64,000 nt of DNA from Bacteroidales bacterium (lineage in GTDB: Bacteria; Bacillota; Clostridia; Lachnospirales; Lachnospiraceae). The position numbers were made by a program, and so were the translations under genes. This document shows positions 41,965-49,809 of this stretch, one piece after another; within the stretch, counting starts at the first letter, position 1, and each line of letters begins with the position of its first letter. The stretch lies in assembly GCA_023664535.1 (NCBI GenBank), contig JAMPFJ010000014.1, forward strand, positions 1-64,000. Reading direction: 5' to 3'. Below the pieces are notes generated by a model that was not told the DNA's origin, did not search any database, and saw only the letters and a program-made list of their open reading frames with translations.

Positions 41965-42507
41965 ATTCCGGTTTGCCTTTTGGATTCCTTATATTTTGGA
42001 CATTTTTTGAAAGTTGTAGATAATCAACACGGTTGATTTAGGGTATTGTGGATAAAACTGCGGAAACTCAAGGAAATAATTGACTTGATATTGATGGGAT
42101 GATAAAAAGACAGCAACCTGGACTTTGCAATGAAAAGTGTGGCTTAGTCTCATACAGTCTCAAGTTAGTCTCATATAGTCTCATTTTGGGAATGAGATAA
42201 TGAGACTAATAATAGGTGAAAAGTTTTGAGCTGAATTGGAGATGAAATGGTGAGTGTGGAAGCAGGTGTAATGGACAACCTGACAGCCACATAAATTTAT
42301 TATTTCATATTGGTATTGTACTAATTGAATCAAATACATTATAATGTCCATAAGTGATTATCTTTCTATACGGATAGTTGTGTTTGGCGATTCAATTATA
42401 CTGGTTATTTAGGGGGTAATCACTTCTTGAATTAAATATCCTTAAATGAGAGGATTAACAATTTTTGTTTTGCAGAGTAAAATTGGTTATACTTGGGAGG
42501 TGTATTG
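41965..42507. other. Long intergenic region without a gene
   Basis: The 540 bases between the cobalamin operon and the Nudix gene contain no supported coding sequence. They hold the AGTCTCA repeat/hairpin at 42144-42209 and a second inverted repeat AAGTGATTA (42351-42359) / TAATCACTT (42417-42425). No terminator with a clear T-run was found after the transporter gene. Confidence 0.5.
42144..42209 (+). repeat. AGTCTCA repeat array with hairpin
   Basis: AGTCTCA occurs four times at 10-12-base steps (starting 42146, 42156, 42167 and 42177), followed by the inverted copies AATGAGA (42191) and ATGAGACTAA (42200). The last two direct copies fold back on the inverted ones to give a roughly 18-bp stem with a 5-base loop. 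It may be a regulator-binding array or a structured RNA. Confidence 0.7.
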
Positions 42508-43047
42508 ATGGAACCGGTAAAACGTTTAAAGAGAGAGCTTAGGGCGCAGGGAACAGTGATTGGGTTGTACAAGGATACGGTGGAGATTAACGGACAGGTT
42601 TTGGAATGGGATTATATCCACCACGACGGGGCGGCGGCAGTAGTGGCGGTAAATGAAGATGGGAAGCTTCTTATGGTGCGCCAATACCGTAATGCTTTGG
42701 ACCGGTTTACCCTGGAACTGCCGGCGGGGAAGCTGGATGCTCCGGGAGAACCGACGCTGGAGTGCGCGAAAAGGGAGCTGGAAGAGGAAACCGGGTATCG
42801 GGGTGAGGATTTTGAATACCTGCTTACGCTGAATACCACGGTGGCATTTTGCAATGAAAAGGTTGATATTTATCTGGCGAAAAATCTGAAAAAGACCGCA
42901 CAGCATTTAGACCCGGAAGAGGAAATTAACGTGGAGCTTTGGGATATCCGGGACTTACAGCAGATGATTTATGAGGGCAAAATGACGGACGCCAAAACGG
43001 TAGCCGGGATTATGACCTATGCGCAAAAGCAGGTGAAGCAGTCCTAG
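42508..43047 (+). CDS. Nudix hydrolase, ADP-ribose pyrophosphatase type (NudF-like)
   Basis: This 179-residue protein has a complete Nudix box at about 74-97 (G-x5-E-x7-REL-EETG). The flanking MVRQYRNALDRFTLELPAG and later TVAFCNEKVDIYLA fit ADP-ribose pyrophosphatases, which split ADP-ribose into AMP and ribose 5-phosphate. GGGAGGTG stands 4 bases before ATG 42508. An in-frame start at 42493 would place the ribosome site inside the gene. It is convergent with uppP. Confidence 0.9.
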   Translation: MEPVKRLKRELRAQGTVIGLYKDTVEINGQVLEWDYIHHDGAAAVVAVNEDGKLLMVRQYRNALDRFTLELPAGKLDAPGEPTLECAKRELEEETGYRGEDFEYLLTLNTTVAFCNEKVDIYLAKNLKKTAQHLDPEEEINVELWDIRDLQQMIYEGKMTDAKTVAGIMTYAQKQVKQS

Positions 43048-43056
43048 AACCGGGGG

Positions 43057-43953
43057 TTATTTTATCCCATAGAAATAAACGAGAACCAGGATTCCCAGGA
43101 TAATGCGGTACCATCCGAACACCTTGAAATCATGCTTCTTGATGTACCCCATCAGGAATTTGATTGCCAGAATGGAGATAATAAATGCCACAAGCATGCC
43201 GACGATTAAAACGGCAAATTCAGTGCCGGTAAATGCCAGCCCGAATTTTAACAGCTTGATGAGGCTTGCGCCAAACATCACCGGAATGGCGAGAAAGAAC
43301 GTAAACTCCGCAGCAATTTCACGGGAGGTACCGATTAGGATACCGCCGATAATGGTGGAGCCGGAACGGGAGGTTCCGGGGATTAGGGACAGCACCTGAA
43401 AAACGCCAATGAGAAAGGCATCCTTAAAGGAAAGCTCTTTCAGCGAAAGGATTTTCGGGGTGCGCCGTTTATTGTAATTCTCGATAAGGATAAAAATAAC
43501 GCCATAGGCGATTAGGGCAAGGGCAACTACCGTGGCATTATGAAAATGCTCCTCCATCCAGTCGTCAAGGGGAAGCCCCACAACCATGGCGGGAATGCAG
43601 GCAAATACGATTTTTAACCAGAGTATAATTTTATCCATATGGCAGTAATTGTTGCAGAAATGCTGTATGCTTCCGGCAAGTCCGCCATCTGCCTGTTTAA
43701 CAAACCAGCTTTTTTTCGGTGCGTTTTTCTTTAAGTGGAACGGCCATAATTTATTCCAGTACAGTACGACAACGGCGAGAATGGCGCCAAGCTGGATAAC
43801 CACATTAAACATTTCCATAAAGGCGTCGCTTTGCCGCAGCTGGATAAATTCGTCTACTAAAATCAGATGTCCGGTACTGCTGATGGGAAGCCATTCCGTG
43901 ACGCCTTCTACAATGCCTAATAAGATTACCTTTAACCATTCAATGATGTTCAT
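43057..43953 (-). CDS. uppP: Undecaprenyl-diphosphatase UppP (BacA)
   Basis: This 298-residue integral membrane phosphatase recycles undecaprenyl pyrophosphate to the carrier lipid for peptidoglycan synthesis, and its overexpression gives bacitracin resistance. Conserved catalytic segments are [17 protein letters not shown] near 17-32 and [14 protein letters not shown] near 190. About eight helices are visible. GAGGTGA lies before the ATG. It is in the same direction as the preceding beta-lactamase-fold gene but separated from it by a terminator, so expressed on its own. Confidence 0.95.
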   Translation of the reverse strand: MNIIEWLKVILLGIVEGVTEWLPISSTGHLILVDEFIQLRQSDAFMEMFNVVIQLGAILAVVVLYWNKLWPFHLKKNAPKKSWFVKQADGGLAGSIQHFCNNYCHMDKIILWLKIVFACIPAMVVGLPLDDWMEEHFHNATVVALALIAYGVIFILIENYNKRRTPKILSLKELSFKDAFLIGVFQVLSLIPGTSRSGSTIIGGILIGTSREIAAEFTFFLAIPVMFGASLIKLLKFGLAFTGTEFAVLIVGMLVAFIISILAIKFLMGYIKKHDFKVFGWYRIILGILVLVYFYGIK

Positions 43954-44027
43954 GCTTTGTCACCTCGTACTATATTGTATTTTGCTTTTTGGTCTGCTAT
44001 GCACAGATTATCCCATGTTTTGGAAAA

Positions 44028-44070
44028 AAGGGCAAGAAAAAATATTTCCGCCAAAAAACGGCGGAAATAT
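44028..44070 (-). terminator. Rho-independent terminator of the serine hydrolase gene
   Basis: On the minus strand an 11-bp stem (ATATTTCCGCC, plus 44060-44070, with GGCGGAAATAT, plus 44042-44052) is followed by a T-rich run down to about 44028. It lies directly past the stop codon. Confidence 0.85.
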
Positions 44071-45510
44071 CTAGTCGGCGCTTTCGTAGATAAGGTAGTT
44101 TGAATTGAAATAGGAGTATACCGTTTCGGAGATGGAGGTAATATAGTTAATGGCATTTCCGCAGTTACTGCTCATGACACAGAGAATGTAATCTCCGCCA
44201 GGGGAATAGACGATGGCGGCGTCATGCTGCGTCTCGTTGGTATCGCCGGTTTTATTGGCGCACTTTGTCCCCTCCGGAAGTCCCCGGGGAATCTTATTGA
44301 TATGGGTCTGGTTTAACAGCAGCTCCAGAAATTCTTCGGAAATTTCCGGGTTTACGCATTTTCCTTTGTAAATTTTCTCCAGCAAAAGCCCGCAGTCTAC
44401 TACCGTGGTATAATTTCTTCCCGGTGAGGACGGTGCCCGGTATCGGGTAGGCACCAGGATAGACGTAATGGTGGTGTCCTTGTAGCCGTTTTTGTCAATA
44501 TATTCCTGTATGACCTTTCGTCCGGCGATATGGCTGTGGTTTTCGCCGCAGTTCATCACCATCAGATTAAATGCGTCATTGTCGCTGATGGATATCATTT
44601 GTGCCATTAACCGGTCAATGTTCTCAGTTCGTTCCAGTGTTCCTTTCTCCATCAAATCATAAGCCGCCGCAGCACAGTATAATTTAATGAGGCTTGCGGA
44701 AAAGTGCTGTACATTATTGATGACAAGATATTCATTATTGGCAATATCCTTGACGTAAACTGACCATGTACCGGAATAGCCATCCGTCATGGACTGCAAA
44801 ACGCCTTTTAACAGGGGAAGCCCCTCCACGCTGGTTTCCAGACTGACGGAATCGTTTCTTGTTCCGTCCGTTCCGACGTAGACACCGTCCGGCGTCATGG
44901 TATTGGTAAGGACGTAACCGTCTTCGCCGATATATCTGCCGTCAACCCATTGGTTAGTCTGCATCACGCCGTCCTCGTCAAAATAGTATTGATGATTGTC
45001 CATGATGTACCAGCCGGTTACCATGGTACCGTTTTCGCGGAAAAGATAGCTGGCGTCATCTACCATGAGCCAGCCGGTAAAGCGGGCATGGTTGTTGGTC
45101 AGATAATAGGTACTGCCGTTAAATGTGGCAAAACCGGGTTTGGGCTCCTCCAATTCAAAAGTACGGAATGCCTCCATCACTTCCGGCAGCTCGGTGGTCC
45201 GGTCTGCCAGCCCTAAATCAAAGAGCGCAGTCGAATCCTCTGTTGTTTCGGAGCTCTTGGTAGTCTCCGTGGTGGAGGCGGTGTCTGGCTGTTCTATCGA
45301 GGCTTTTTGTTCTGTTGAAGCCTGCTGTTTACTCGCCGGCGGAACAAATACAGAGAGCAGAAAAATAGCCAGAACAAAGAGAAAAGAAATAATCACGATG
45401 GTTTTTGTGTCCACCTTACTGATATCCGGATAATCTGCCTGCTGGCTTTGCGTTGCTTCCGTATCCTTTATGGAGTTTTTTGTCTGCTCAATATCCTGCT
45501 TTTCGTTCAT
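44071..45510 (-). CDS. Beta-lactamase-fold serine hydrolase with cell-wall-binding repeats
   Basis: The 479-residue protein has one membrane helix near 37-57, a Ser/Thr/Glu-rich linker, and choline-binding-like repeats at about 130-235 (GWLMVDDASYLFRENG, GWYIMDNHQYYFDEDG). A class A beta-lactamase-like domain completes it. The catalytic motifs are SLIK (Ser near 273), SDN near 309 and KTG near 419. It is surface-exposed and held at the wall. Such proteins may be penicillin-binding-like peptidases, esterases or lactamases; there is no omega-loop ExxLN that I can identify with certainty, so resistance is not claimed. GGAGG precedes the ATG. Confidence 0.85.
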   Translation of the reverse strand: MNEKQDIEQTKNSIKDTEATQSQQADYPDISKVDTKTIVIISFLFVLAIFLLSVFVPPASKQQASTEQKASIEQPDTASTTETTKSSETTEDSTALFDLGLADRTTELPEVMEAFRTFELEEPKPGFATFNGSTYYLTNNHARFTGWLMVDDASYLFRENGTMVTGWYIMDNHQYYFDEDGVMQTNQWVDGRYIGEDGYVLTNTMTPDGVYVGTDGTRNDSVSLETSVEGLPLLKGVLQSMTDGYSGTWSVYVKDIANNEYLVINNVQHFSASLIKLYCAAAAYDLMEKGTLERTENIDRLMAQMISISDNDAFNLMVMNCGENHSHIAGRKVIQEYIDKNGYKDTTITSILVPTRYRAPSSPGRNYTTVVDCGLLLEKIYKGKCVNPEISEEFLELLLNQTHINKIPRGLPEGTKCANKTGDTNETQHDAAIVYSPGGDYILCVMSSNCGNAINYITSISETVYSYFNSNYLIYESAD

Positions 45511-45687
45511 GTTTTCCTCCGTAATAACTGCTGTCCGAAGCTTAAGAAAAACTTAAGAATTATCTCTGGTTATTATATAGAAAAAACGAGCCGTTTTCAA
45601 GATACCTCGCTAAAAAATTTTCAAACGTTTTATCTAATTTTCATTTTCAAGTAAATCGGGCTATGTTATAATTTTTTTATCGTAATA

Positions 45688-45892
45688 GCTAATTGCGAAA
45701 CGCTTTATTTTCAAAACCGAGTTGTGTAATATAGACAACATTATAAGCAAGGCGCTTTGGAGCCGCCGGTGCTTGGCGAGGTATTTTCGAGCCTAGTACC
45801 GTTGCGTGCGACAAGCAGCGAAAGCGTGCCTGTGTTGATTTGTCTATATTATACAACGGACGTTTGCAAAGACGGCGTTTCGCAATCACCTA
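45688..45892 (-). mobile_element. MITE-like palindromic element, copy 2 (inverted)
   Basis: It has terminal repeats CTAATTGCGAAAC and GTTTCGCAATCACC and the inner TTGTCTATATTATACAAC arm. The central part is the reverse complement of copies 1 and 3. Flanking 14-base repeats are TTTTTATCGTAATA (45674-45687) and TTTTTATCGTAAAA (45893-45906), one mismatch. It lies between the serine hydrolase promoter region and the isochorismatase gene. Confidence 0.78.
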
Positions 45893-45922
45893 TTTTTATC
45901 GTAAAAAAGAGAGGAGATTAGC

Positions 45923-46429
45923 ATGAAAAAGACGTTAATTGTAGTGGATATGCAGAATGATTTTATTGACGGTTCCCTGGGAACCGTGGAGGCGCAGGCA
46001 ATCGTGGAAAAGGTAAGGGAAAAAATTAAGAGCTACCAGAGAACCGGCGGGGAGATTATTTTTACCAGAGACAGCCATACCCGGGATTATCTGCATACCA
46101 ATGAGGGGAAGCATCTTCCGGTGGAGCATTGCATTGTCGGAACCGATGGCTGGAAAATAGCCGACGGTCTGGAGGTTCCCGGAGCGAAATATGTGGATAA
46201 GCCCGCTTTCGGCTGGATGAAATGGGAGGAGTTTGCGCTTGAAGAGGTGGAGCTGGTGGGGCTTTGTACGGACATTTGCGTAGTGTCCAATGCGCTGATT
46301 ATCAAGGCGGCTTATCCGGAGATTGAGGTGACGGTGGACGCTTCCTGCTGCGCAGGGGTTACACCAAAGACCCACCAGGCGGCATTGGAAACGATGAAAA
46401 TGTGCCAGGTTAATGTCATTGGAGAGTAA
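45923..46429 (+). CDS. Isochorismatase-family cysteine hydrolase (nicotinamidase-like)
   Basis: This 168-residue enzyme has the VVDMQNDFIDGSLG start with the catalytic Asp, a lysine in the KPAFGW region, and the nucleophile cysteine in LCTDICVVSNAL near 112. This matches the isochorismatase/nicotinamidase superfamily, probably nicotinamide deamidation for NAD salvage, although the substrate cannot be read off. The metal-binding D-x-H reads RDSHTRDYL. GAGGAGA precedes the ATG. The MITE copy ends 31 bases upstream, within its promoter region. Confidence 0.88.
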   Translation: MKKTLIVVDMQNDFIDGSLGTVEAQAIVEKVREKIKSYQRTGGEIIFTRDSHTRDYLHTNEGKHLPVEHCIVGTDGWKIADGLEVPGAKYVDKPAFGWMKWEEFALEEVELVGLCTDICVVSNALIIKAAYPEIEVTVDASCCAGVTPKTHQAALETMKMCQVNVIGE

Positions 46430-46464
46430 AAAGGAAAAAATAGAAAACTTTTTGTAAAATATAC

Positions 46465-46525
46465 TTGACATAATGTAATCTGACGCCTATACTTATGAGT
46501 GAATCGGACAGGCGTCAGATTTTTT
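46465..46525 (+). promoter_or_regulatory. Promoter overlapped by a 12-bp inverted repeat (also a possible terminator)
   Basis: TTGACA (46465-46470), a 17-base spacer and TATACT (46488-46493) form a strong promoter for the ABC exporter. The arms AATCTGACGCCT (46477-46488, in the spacer) and AGGCGTCAGATT (46510-46521, downstream of the start point) are perfect complements, followed by a T-run. The structure can act as a repressor operator, or as a terminator for the isochorismatase transcript, or both. Confidence 0.7.
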
Positions 46526-46606
46526 CATGCAGTAAAGAATAACGGACGCTGCTGAAGGTTAAGTTTTGCTCATTTCCAGGAGCAGAGATGCAGGGAGGTT
46601 GGATAA

Positions 46607-47524
46607 ATGAAGCTGGAGGTTAAAAACATTACCAAGTCCTTTGGGGATAAAGAGATACTAAAGGGAATTACTTTCTCGGTCGAGAGCGGTAAAGCGCTGG
46701 GACTGCTGGGGAGAAACGGAGCGGGTAAGACAACGACAATCCGGATTTTAATGGATGTATTTCACGGAAATAGCGGGGAGATTCTTTTAGACGGGAAACC
46801 GTTCAACCCGAGAAAGGTACAGATTGGTTATCTGCCGGAGGAGAGAGGTCTTTATCCGAAGCGGGAGATATTGGAGCAGATGACATATCTGGCAAGGCTG
46901 CGGGGAATGGGCAGAGCTAAAGCGGTGGAGAATGCCAGAAAATGGCTTGAGCGGCTGCAGGTAGCCCAGTACGAAAAGAAACTGCTGGAAACACTGTCCA
47001 AGGGAAACCAGCAGAAGGTGCAGCTGGCGTCCACGCTGGTGTGCGACCCGGAGATTGTCATTCTGGATGAGCCCTTCAGCGGTCTTGACCCGGTTAACTC
47101 ACAGATTTTGCAGGAGGTTGTACAGGAACTGATTTCGGAGGGGAAAATCGTCATTTTTTCCAGTCACCAGATGAGCTATGTCGAGGAATTTTGTGAGGAT
47201 ATTGTGATAATTAACCACGGCGAAGTGATACTTGACGGGAATCTGTCGGAGATTAAGCGGGAGTTTGGGAAAAACCAGCTTGTGATTAGCGGTGTGGGGA
47301 TTTCCGGGGAAGATATGGAAAGGCTGCTGAAGCAGAAGCTGTCTGCATTTTTGGAGATAACCGGAAGGAAGAAGGAGGAAATAATTGTCAGACTTCTTGA
47401 CGGAGTGGACAGAAAAGGGCTGTTACGCAATCTGGCAGAGCTGGAGGAGTTGGAGATTGAGCACTTTGAGACATATAAACCATCATTAAATGATATTTTT
47501 GTGGCAAAGGTGGGTGAGGAATAA
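46607..47524 (+). CDS. ABC-2 transporter ATP-binding protein (NatA-like)
   Basis: This 305-residue ATPase has Walker A GRNGAGKTT near 35, a Q-loop in PEERGLYP, signature LSKGNQQK and Walker B IVILDEPFSGLDP. The C-terminal extension is typical of the NatA/DrugE group. It overlaps by one base with the permease gene that follows. GGGAGG lies before the ATG and a promoter with a palindrome is at 46465. Substrate unknown; sodium, drug or peptide export is common in this family. Confidence 0.92.
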   Translation: MKLEVKNITKSFGDKEILKGITFSVESGKALGLLGRNGAGKTTTIRILMDVFHGNSGEILLDGKPFNPRKVQIGYLPEERGLYPKREILEQMTYLARLRGMGRAKAVENARKWLERLQVAQYEKKLLETLSKGNQQKVQLASTLVCDPEIVILDEPFSGLDPVNSQILQEVVQELISEGKIVIFSSHQMSYVEEFCEDIVIINHGEVILDGNLSEIKREFGKNQLVISGVGISGEDMERLLKQKLSAFLEITGRKKEEIIVRLLDGVDRKGLLRNLAELEELEIEHFETYKPSLNDIFVAKVGEE

Positions 47525-48795
47525 TGAAACGTTTTTTGACGGTATTTGAATTTGAACTGATGAGCTATATAAAAAACAAGTCTTTTGTGATTACAACGAT
47601 TTTGGTGGCGGTACTGCTCGGTGGAATCACCTTTTTACCCAGATTTTTTGATATGTCTGATTTGCTGGGAATCGAAAGTGACGGGAGTGGCATTGAAGAT
47701 GGTATGGGAATGCTGGGAATCAATGAGGACGAAGGAGAGCCGGTGGTGCTGGGAATTGTGGACAGGCAGGGATATTTTTCCGATTTGGCAATGTTAGAGC
47801 AGGCATTTCCGAATGCCGAATTTTTGATGATGGACAGCGAAGAGGAGTTAAATCGCGCAGTTGCCGATGAAAAGGCTGATGCGGGGTTTTATGTGATAGA
47901 CGATTTGCATTACCAGTATCATGTATTAAATCGGGAAATGTATGATGAAAACCAGATGATTTTTGAACAGCTGCTGGGTATGCTTCACAAACAGATATAT
48001 TGCCAGGAAAATAATTTGGACTATGAGCGTTTTGCAGCGGACTATGAAGCGCCGGTTTCCTGTGAGGAAAAAATCCTCGGCAAGGATGTGGGGGAGAATT
48101 TCTGGTACTGCTATGCATTGGTGATTATTATTTTTATGATTATTATCCTGTATGGCGTAATGATTGCCACCGCCGTTACAACGGAGAAAAGCAACCGTTC
48201 CATTGAGGTGCTGGTAACCAGTGTGGACTCCAAGTATCTGTTGTTTGGCAAGGTGTTTGCCGGTGCGGCAGCGGTGGTTGTGCAGCTTGCGTTAATTCTT
48301 GGCGTTACCTTGATTGGCTATAGCGTGAACCATGAAGCATGGGGAAACCATCTGGATGTTCTGCTGGACATTCCGGCAGAGGTACTGGCAGTGTTTGCCG
48401 TATTCGGAGTCGGCGGGTTTTTGTTCTATGCCTTTTTGTATGGAGCGATGGGCGCATTGGTTTCCAAGACGGAGGATATCAACAAATCTGCCGGAACCTT
48501 CCAAATGGTGATTATGCTGGTATATATGGTTGTGCTGTGCCAGTTGGAAAATCCCGACGGTGTGTTGATGAAGGTCTGCTCTTTCCTTCCGCTTTCTTCC
48601 TATTCTGCAATGTTTGTCAGAATCGGCATGGGAAAGGTGGCAACGTGGGAAGTGGTTGTTTCGGCAGTCATTTTGTTTGTCTCTATCTTCTTTGTGGGCT
48701 GGCTTGCGGCAAAGATTTACCGTATGGGTACCCTGCGCTATGGTAATCCGATTAAGCTCAGCAAAGCGTTAAAGGATATAAAGCATGCAGAATAG
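47524..48795 (+). CDS. ABC-2 transporter permease (NatB-like)
   Basis: This 423-residue membrane protein has one helix near 20-40, a large extracytoplasmic domain (about 45-190, including YEAPVSCEEKI), then five to six helices (about 200-400). This is the DUF/ABC2_membrane_3 arrangement of NatB-like permeases. It forms a two-gene operon with the ATPase (stop/start overlap TAATG). The transported substrate cannot be inferred. A MITE-like element follows 20 bases after the stop. Confidence 0.88.
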   Translation: MKRFLTVFEFELMSYIKNKSFVITTILVAVLLGGITFLPRFFDMSDLLGIESDGSGIEDGMGMLGINEDEGEPVVLGIVDRQGYFSDLAMLEQAFPNAEFLMMDSEEELNRAVADEKADAGFYVIDDLHYQYHVLNREMYDENQMIFEQLLGMLHKQIYCQENNLDYERFAADYEAPVSCEEKILGKDVGENFWYCYALVIIIFMIIILYGVMIATAVTTEKSNRSIEVLVTSVDSKYLLFGKVFAGAAAVVVQLALILGVTLIGYSVNHEAWGNHLDVLLDIPAEVLAVFAVFGVGGFLFYAFLYGAMGALVSKTEDINKSAGTFQMVIMLVYMVVLCQLENPDGVLMKVCSFLPLSSYSAMFVRIGMGKVATWEVVVSAVILFVSIFFVGWLAAKIYRMGTLRYGNPIKLSKALKDIKHAE

Positions 48796-48814
48796 CAGTC
48801 TGTAATCAGTTGCA

Positions 48815-49018
48815 GGTAATTGCGAAACATAAGTTTTGCAAATGCCCGTTGTATAATATAGACAAATCAACACAGGTACGCTTTCGCTGCTTGTCGCACG
48901 CAATGGTGCTAAGCTCGAAAATACCTCGCTAAGCACCAGCGGCTCCAAAGCACCTGTTTATGATATTGTCTATATTATACAACTGGGTTTTGAAAATAAG
49001 GAGTTTCGCAATTACCTA
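48815..49018 (+). mobile_element. MITE-like palindromic element, copy 3
   Basis: It starts GGTAATTGCGAAAC and ends GTTTCGCAATTACCTA. The core closely matches copy 1, and copy 2 when inverted. Flanking 14-base repeats are TGTAATCAGTTGCA (48801-48814) and TGCAATCAGTTGAA (49019-49032), 12 of 14 identical. No coding sequence is present. Confidence 0.8.
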
Positions 49019-49052
49019 TGCAATCAGTTGAAGTGCAAGGAGGGTGATAAAT

Positions 49053-49607
49053 TTGTACTATTATCTGGGTATGTTTTGCGGTATGGTATGCGCATTTTTT
49101 CTGGCGGCATTTTTAAAATGGGGTATCGGAAAACTGGGAGGAAAGGTTGGTTTAAAATGGATGCAGGGCGCCTATGATGAACGGCAGCTGCTGGCAAGAG
49201 GGAAAGCGTACAAGGCTGCCTATTTCACCCTGATTTTTTATATGCTGATAATTGCAGCGTTAAAGGAAACAGGGATACCGGTTTTTATGTCGTTTTGCGG
49301 GTTATGGCTGGGCGTCTGCCTTTCCGTTGCTGTATTTGCAGTAATCTGTATTTTGAAGGATGCCTATATGTCCCTCTATGAAAATGCCAAAGGGGTGATT
49401 TTGATGTTTTCCGCAGTTGCCCTGCTTAATCTGGTAATCGGAGTCGGGAATATTTCAGAGCAGCGTCCGCTGCTGGAAAAAGGCGTGCTTTCTGCCGATT
49501 ATCTGAATCTGATAGTGGGCATTCTGTTTATGGTTATCGTTATTGTTTTCTGTGGAAAAGTGCTTTATAATAAAAAACAGGAAGAAGACGAGGAGAGCAG
49601 TCTATGA
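49053..49607 (+). CDS. Four-helix membrane protein paired with an HTH regulator
   Basis: I do not recognise a named family. This roughly 184-residue protein has four to five hydrophobic helices (about 3-25, 55-75, 80-105, 115-130 and 150-170) and a conserved-looking cytoplasmic GAYDERQLLARGKAYK segment, which is frequent in small membrane proteins adjacent to YozG-type regulators. TTG 49053 is preferred, because AAGGAGG lies 9 bases upstream; a GTG at 49044 is too close. The stop overlaps the start of the HTH gene by 4 bases. It may sense or export something under the regulator's control. Confidence 0.7.
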   Translation: MYYYLGMFCGMVCAFFLAAFLKWGIGKLGGKVGLKWMQGAYDERQLLARGKAYKAAYFTLIFYMLIIAALKETGIPVFMSFCGLWLGVCLSVAVFAVICILKDAYMSLYENAKGVILMFSAVALLNLVIGVGNISEQRPLLEKGVLSADYLNLIVGILFMVIVIVFCGKVLYNKKQEEDEESSL

Positions 49608-49798
49608 AGAATTTGAGGATGAAGTCTGCCCGGGCTGCCCTTGACTTGTCGCAGCAGGATTTGGCAACAGCGGTAAACGTGTCCAGACAGACCATCAATG
49701 CGATTGAGAAAGGGGATTATAATCCGACGATTAATCTGTGCCGGTCAATCTGCCGGGTACTTGGTAAAACGCTGGATGATTTGTTCTGGGAAGAATAA
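49604..49798 (+). CDS. Small XRE-family HTH regulator (YozG-like)
   Basis: This 64-residue protein is a bare Cro/C1-type helix-turn-helix: ALDLSQQDLATAVNVSRQTI followed by NAIEKGDYNPTINLC and LDDLFWEE. Such short regulators are often coupled to a membrane protein gene, and here ATGA overlap links the two. Its target is unknown but probably includes its own operon. JetA starts 11 bases after its stop, so readthrough into the Wadjet-like locus is possible. Confidence 0.88.
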   Translation: MKNLRMKSARAALDLSQQDLATAVNVSRQTINAIEKGDYNPTINLCRSICRVLGKTLDDLFWEE

Positions 49799-49809
49799 AG
49801 AGGAAAATT

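Noticed and set aside
42144..42209. Repeat array considered as a CRISPR
   Set aside because: The repeats are 7-10 bases with 3-5-base gaps and include inverted copies. There are no spacers of CRISPR length and no cas genes.
42465..42493. TTGTTT, 17 bases, TATACT as a promoter of the Nudix gene
   Set aside because: Transcription would start within the GGGAGGTG ribosome site (42496-42503), leaving no usable leader. The match is probably accidental.
44071..45510. Serine hydrolase considered as a beta-lactam resistance gene
   Set aside because: It has SxxK, SDN and KTG, but also cell-wall-binding repeats and a membrane anchor, and no certain omega-loop glutamate. A housekeeping wall hydrolase or esterase is equally likely, so resistance is not called.
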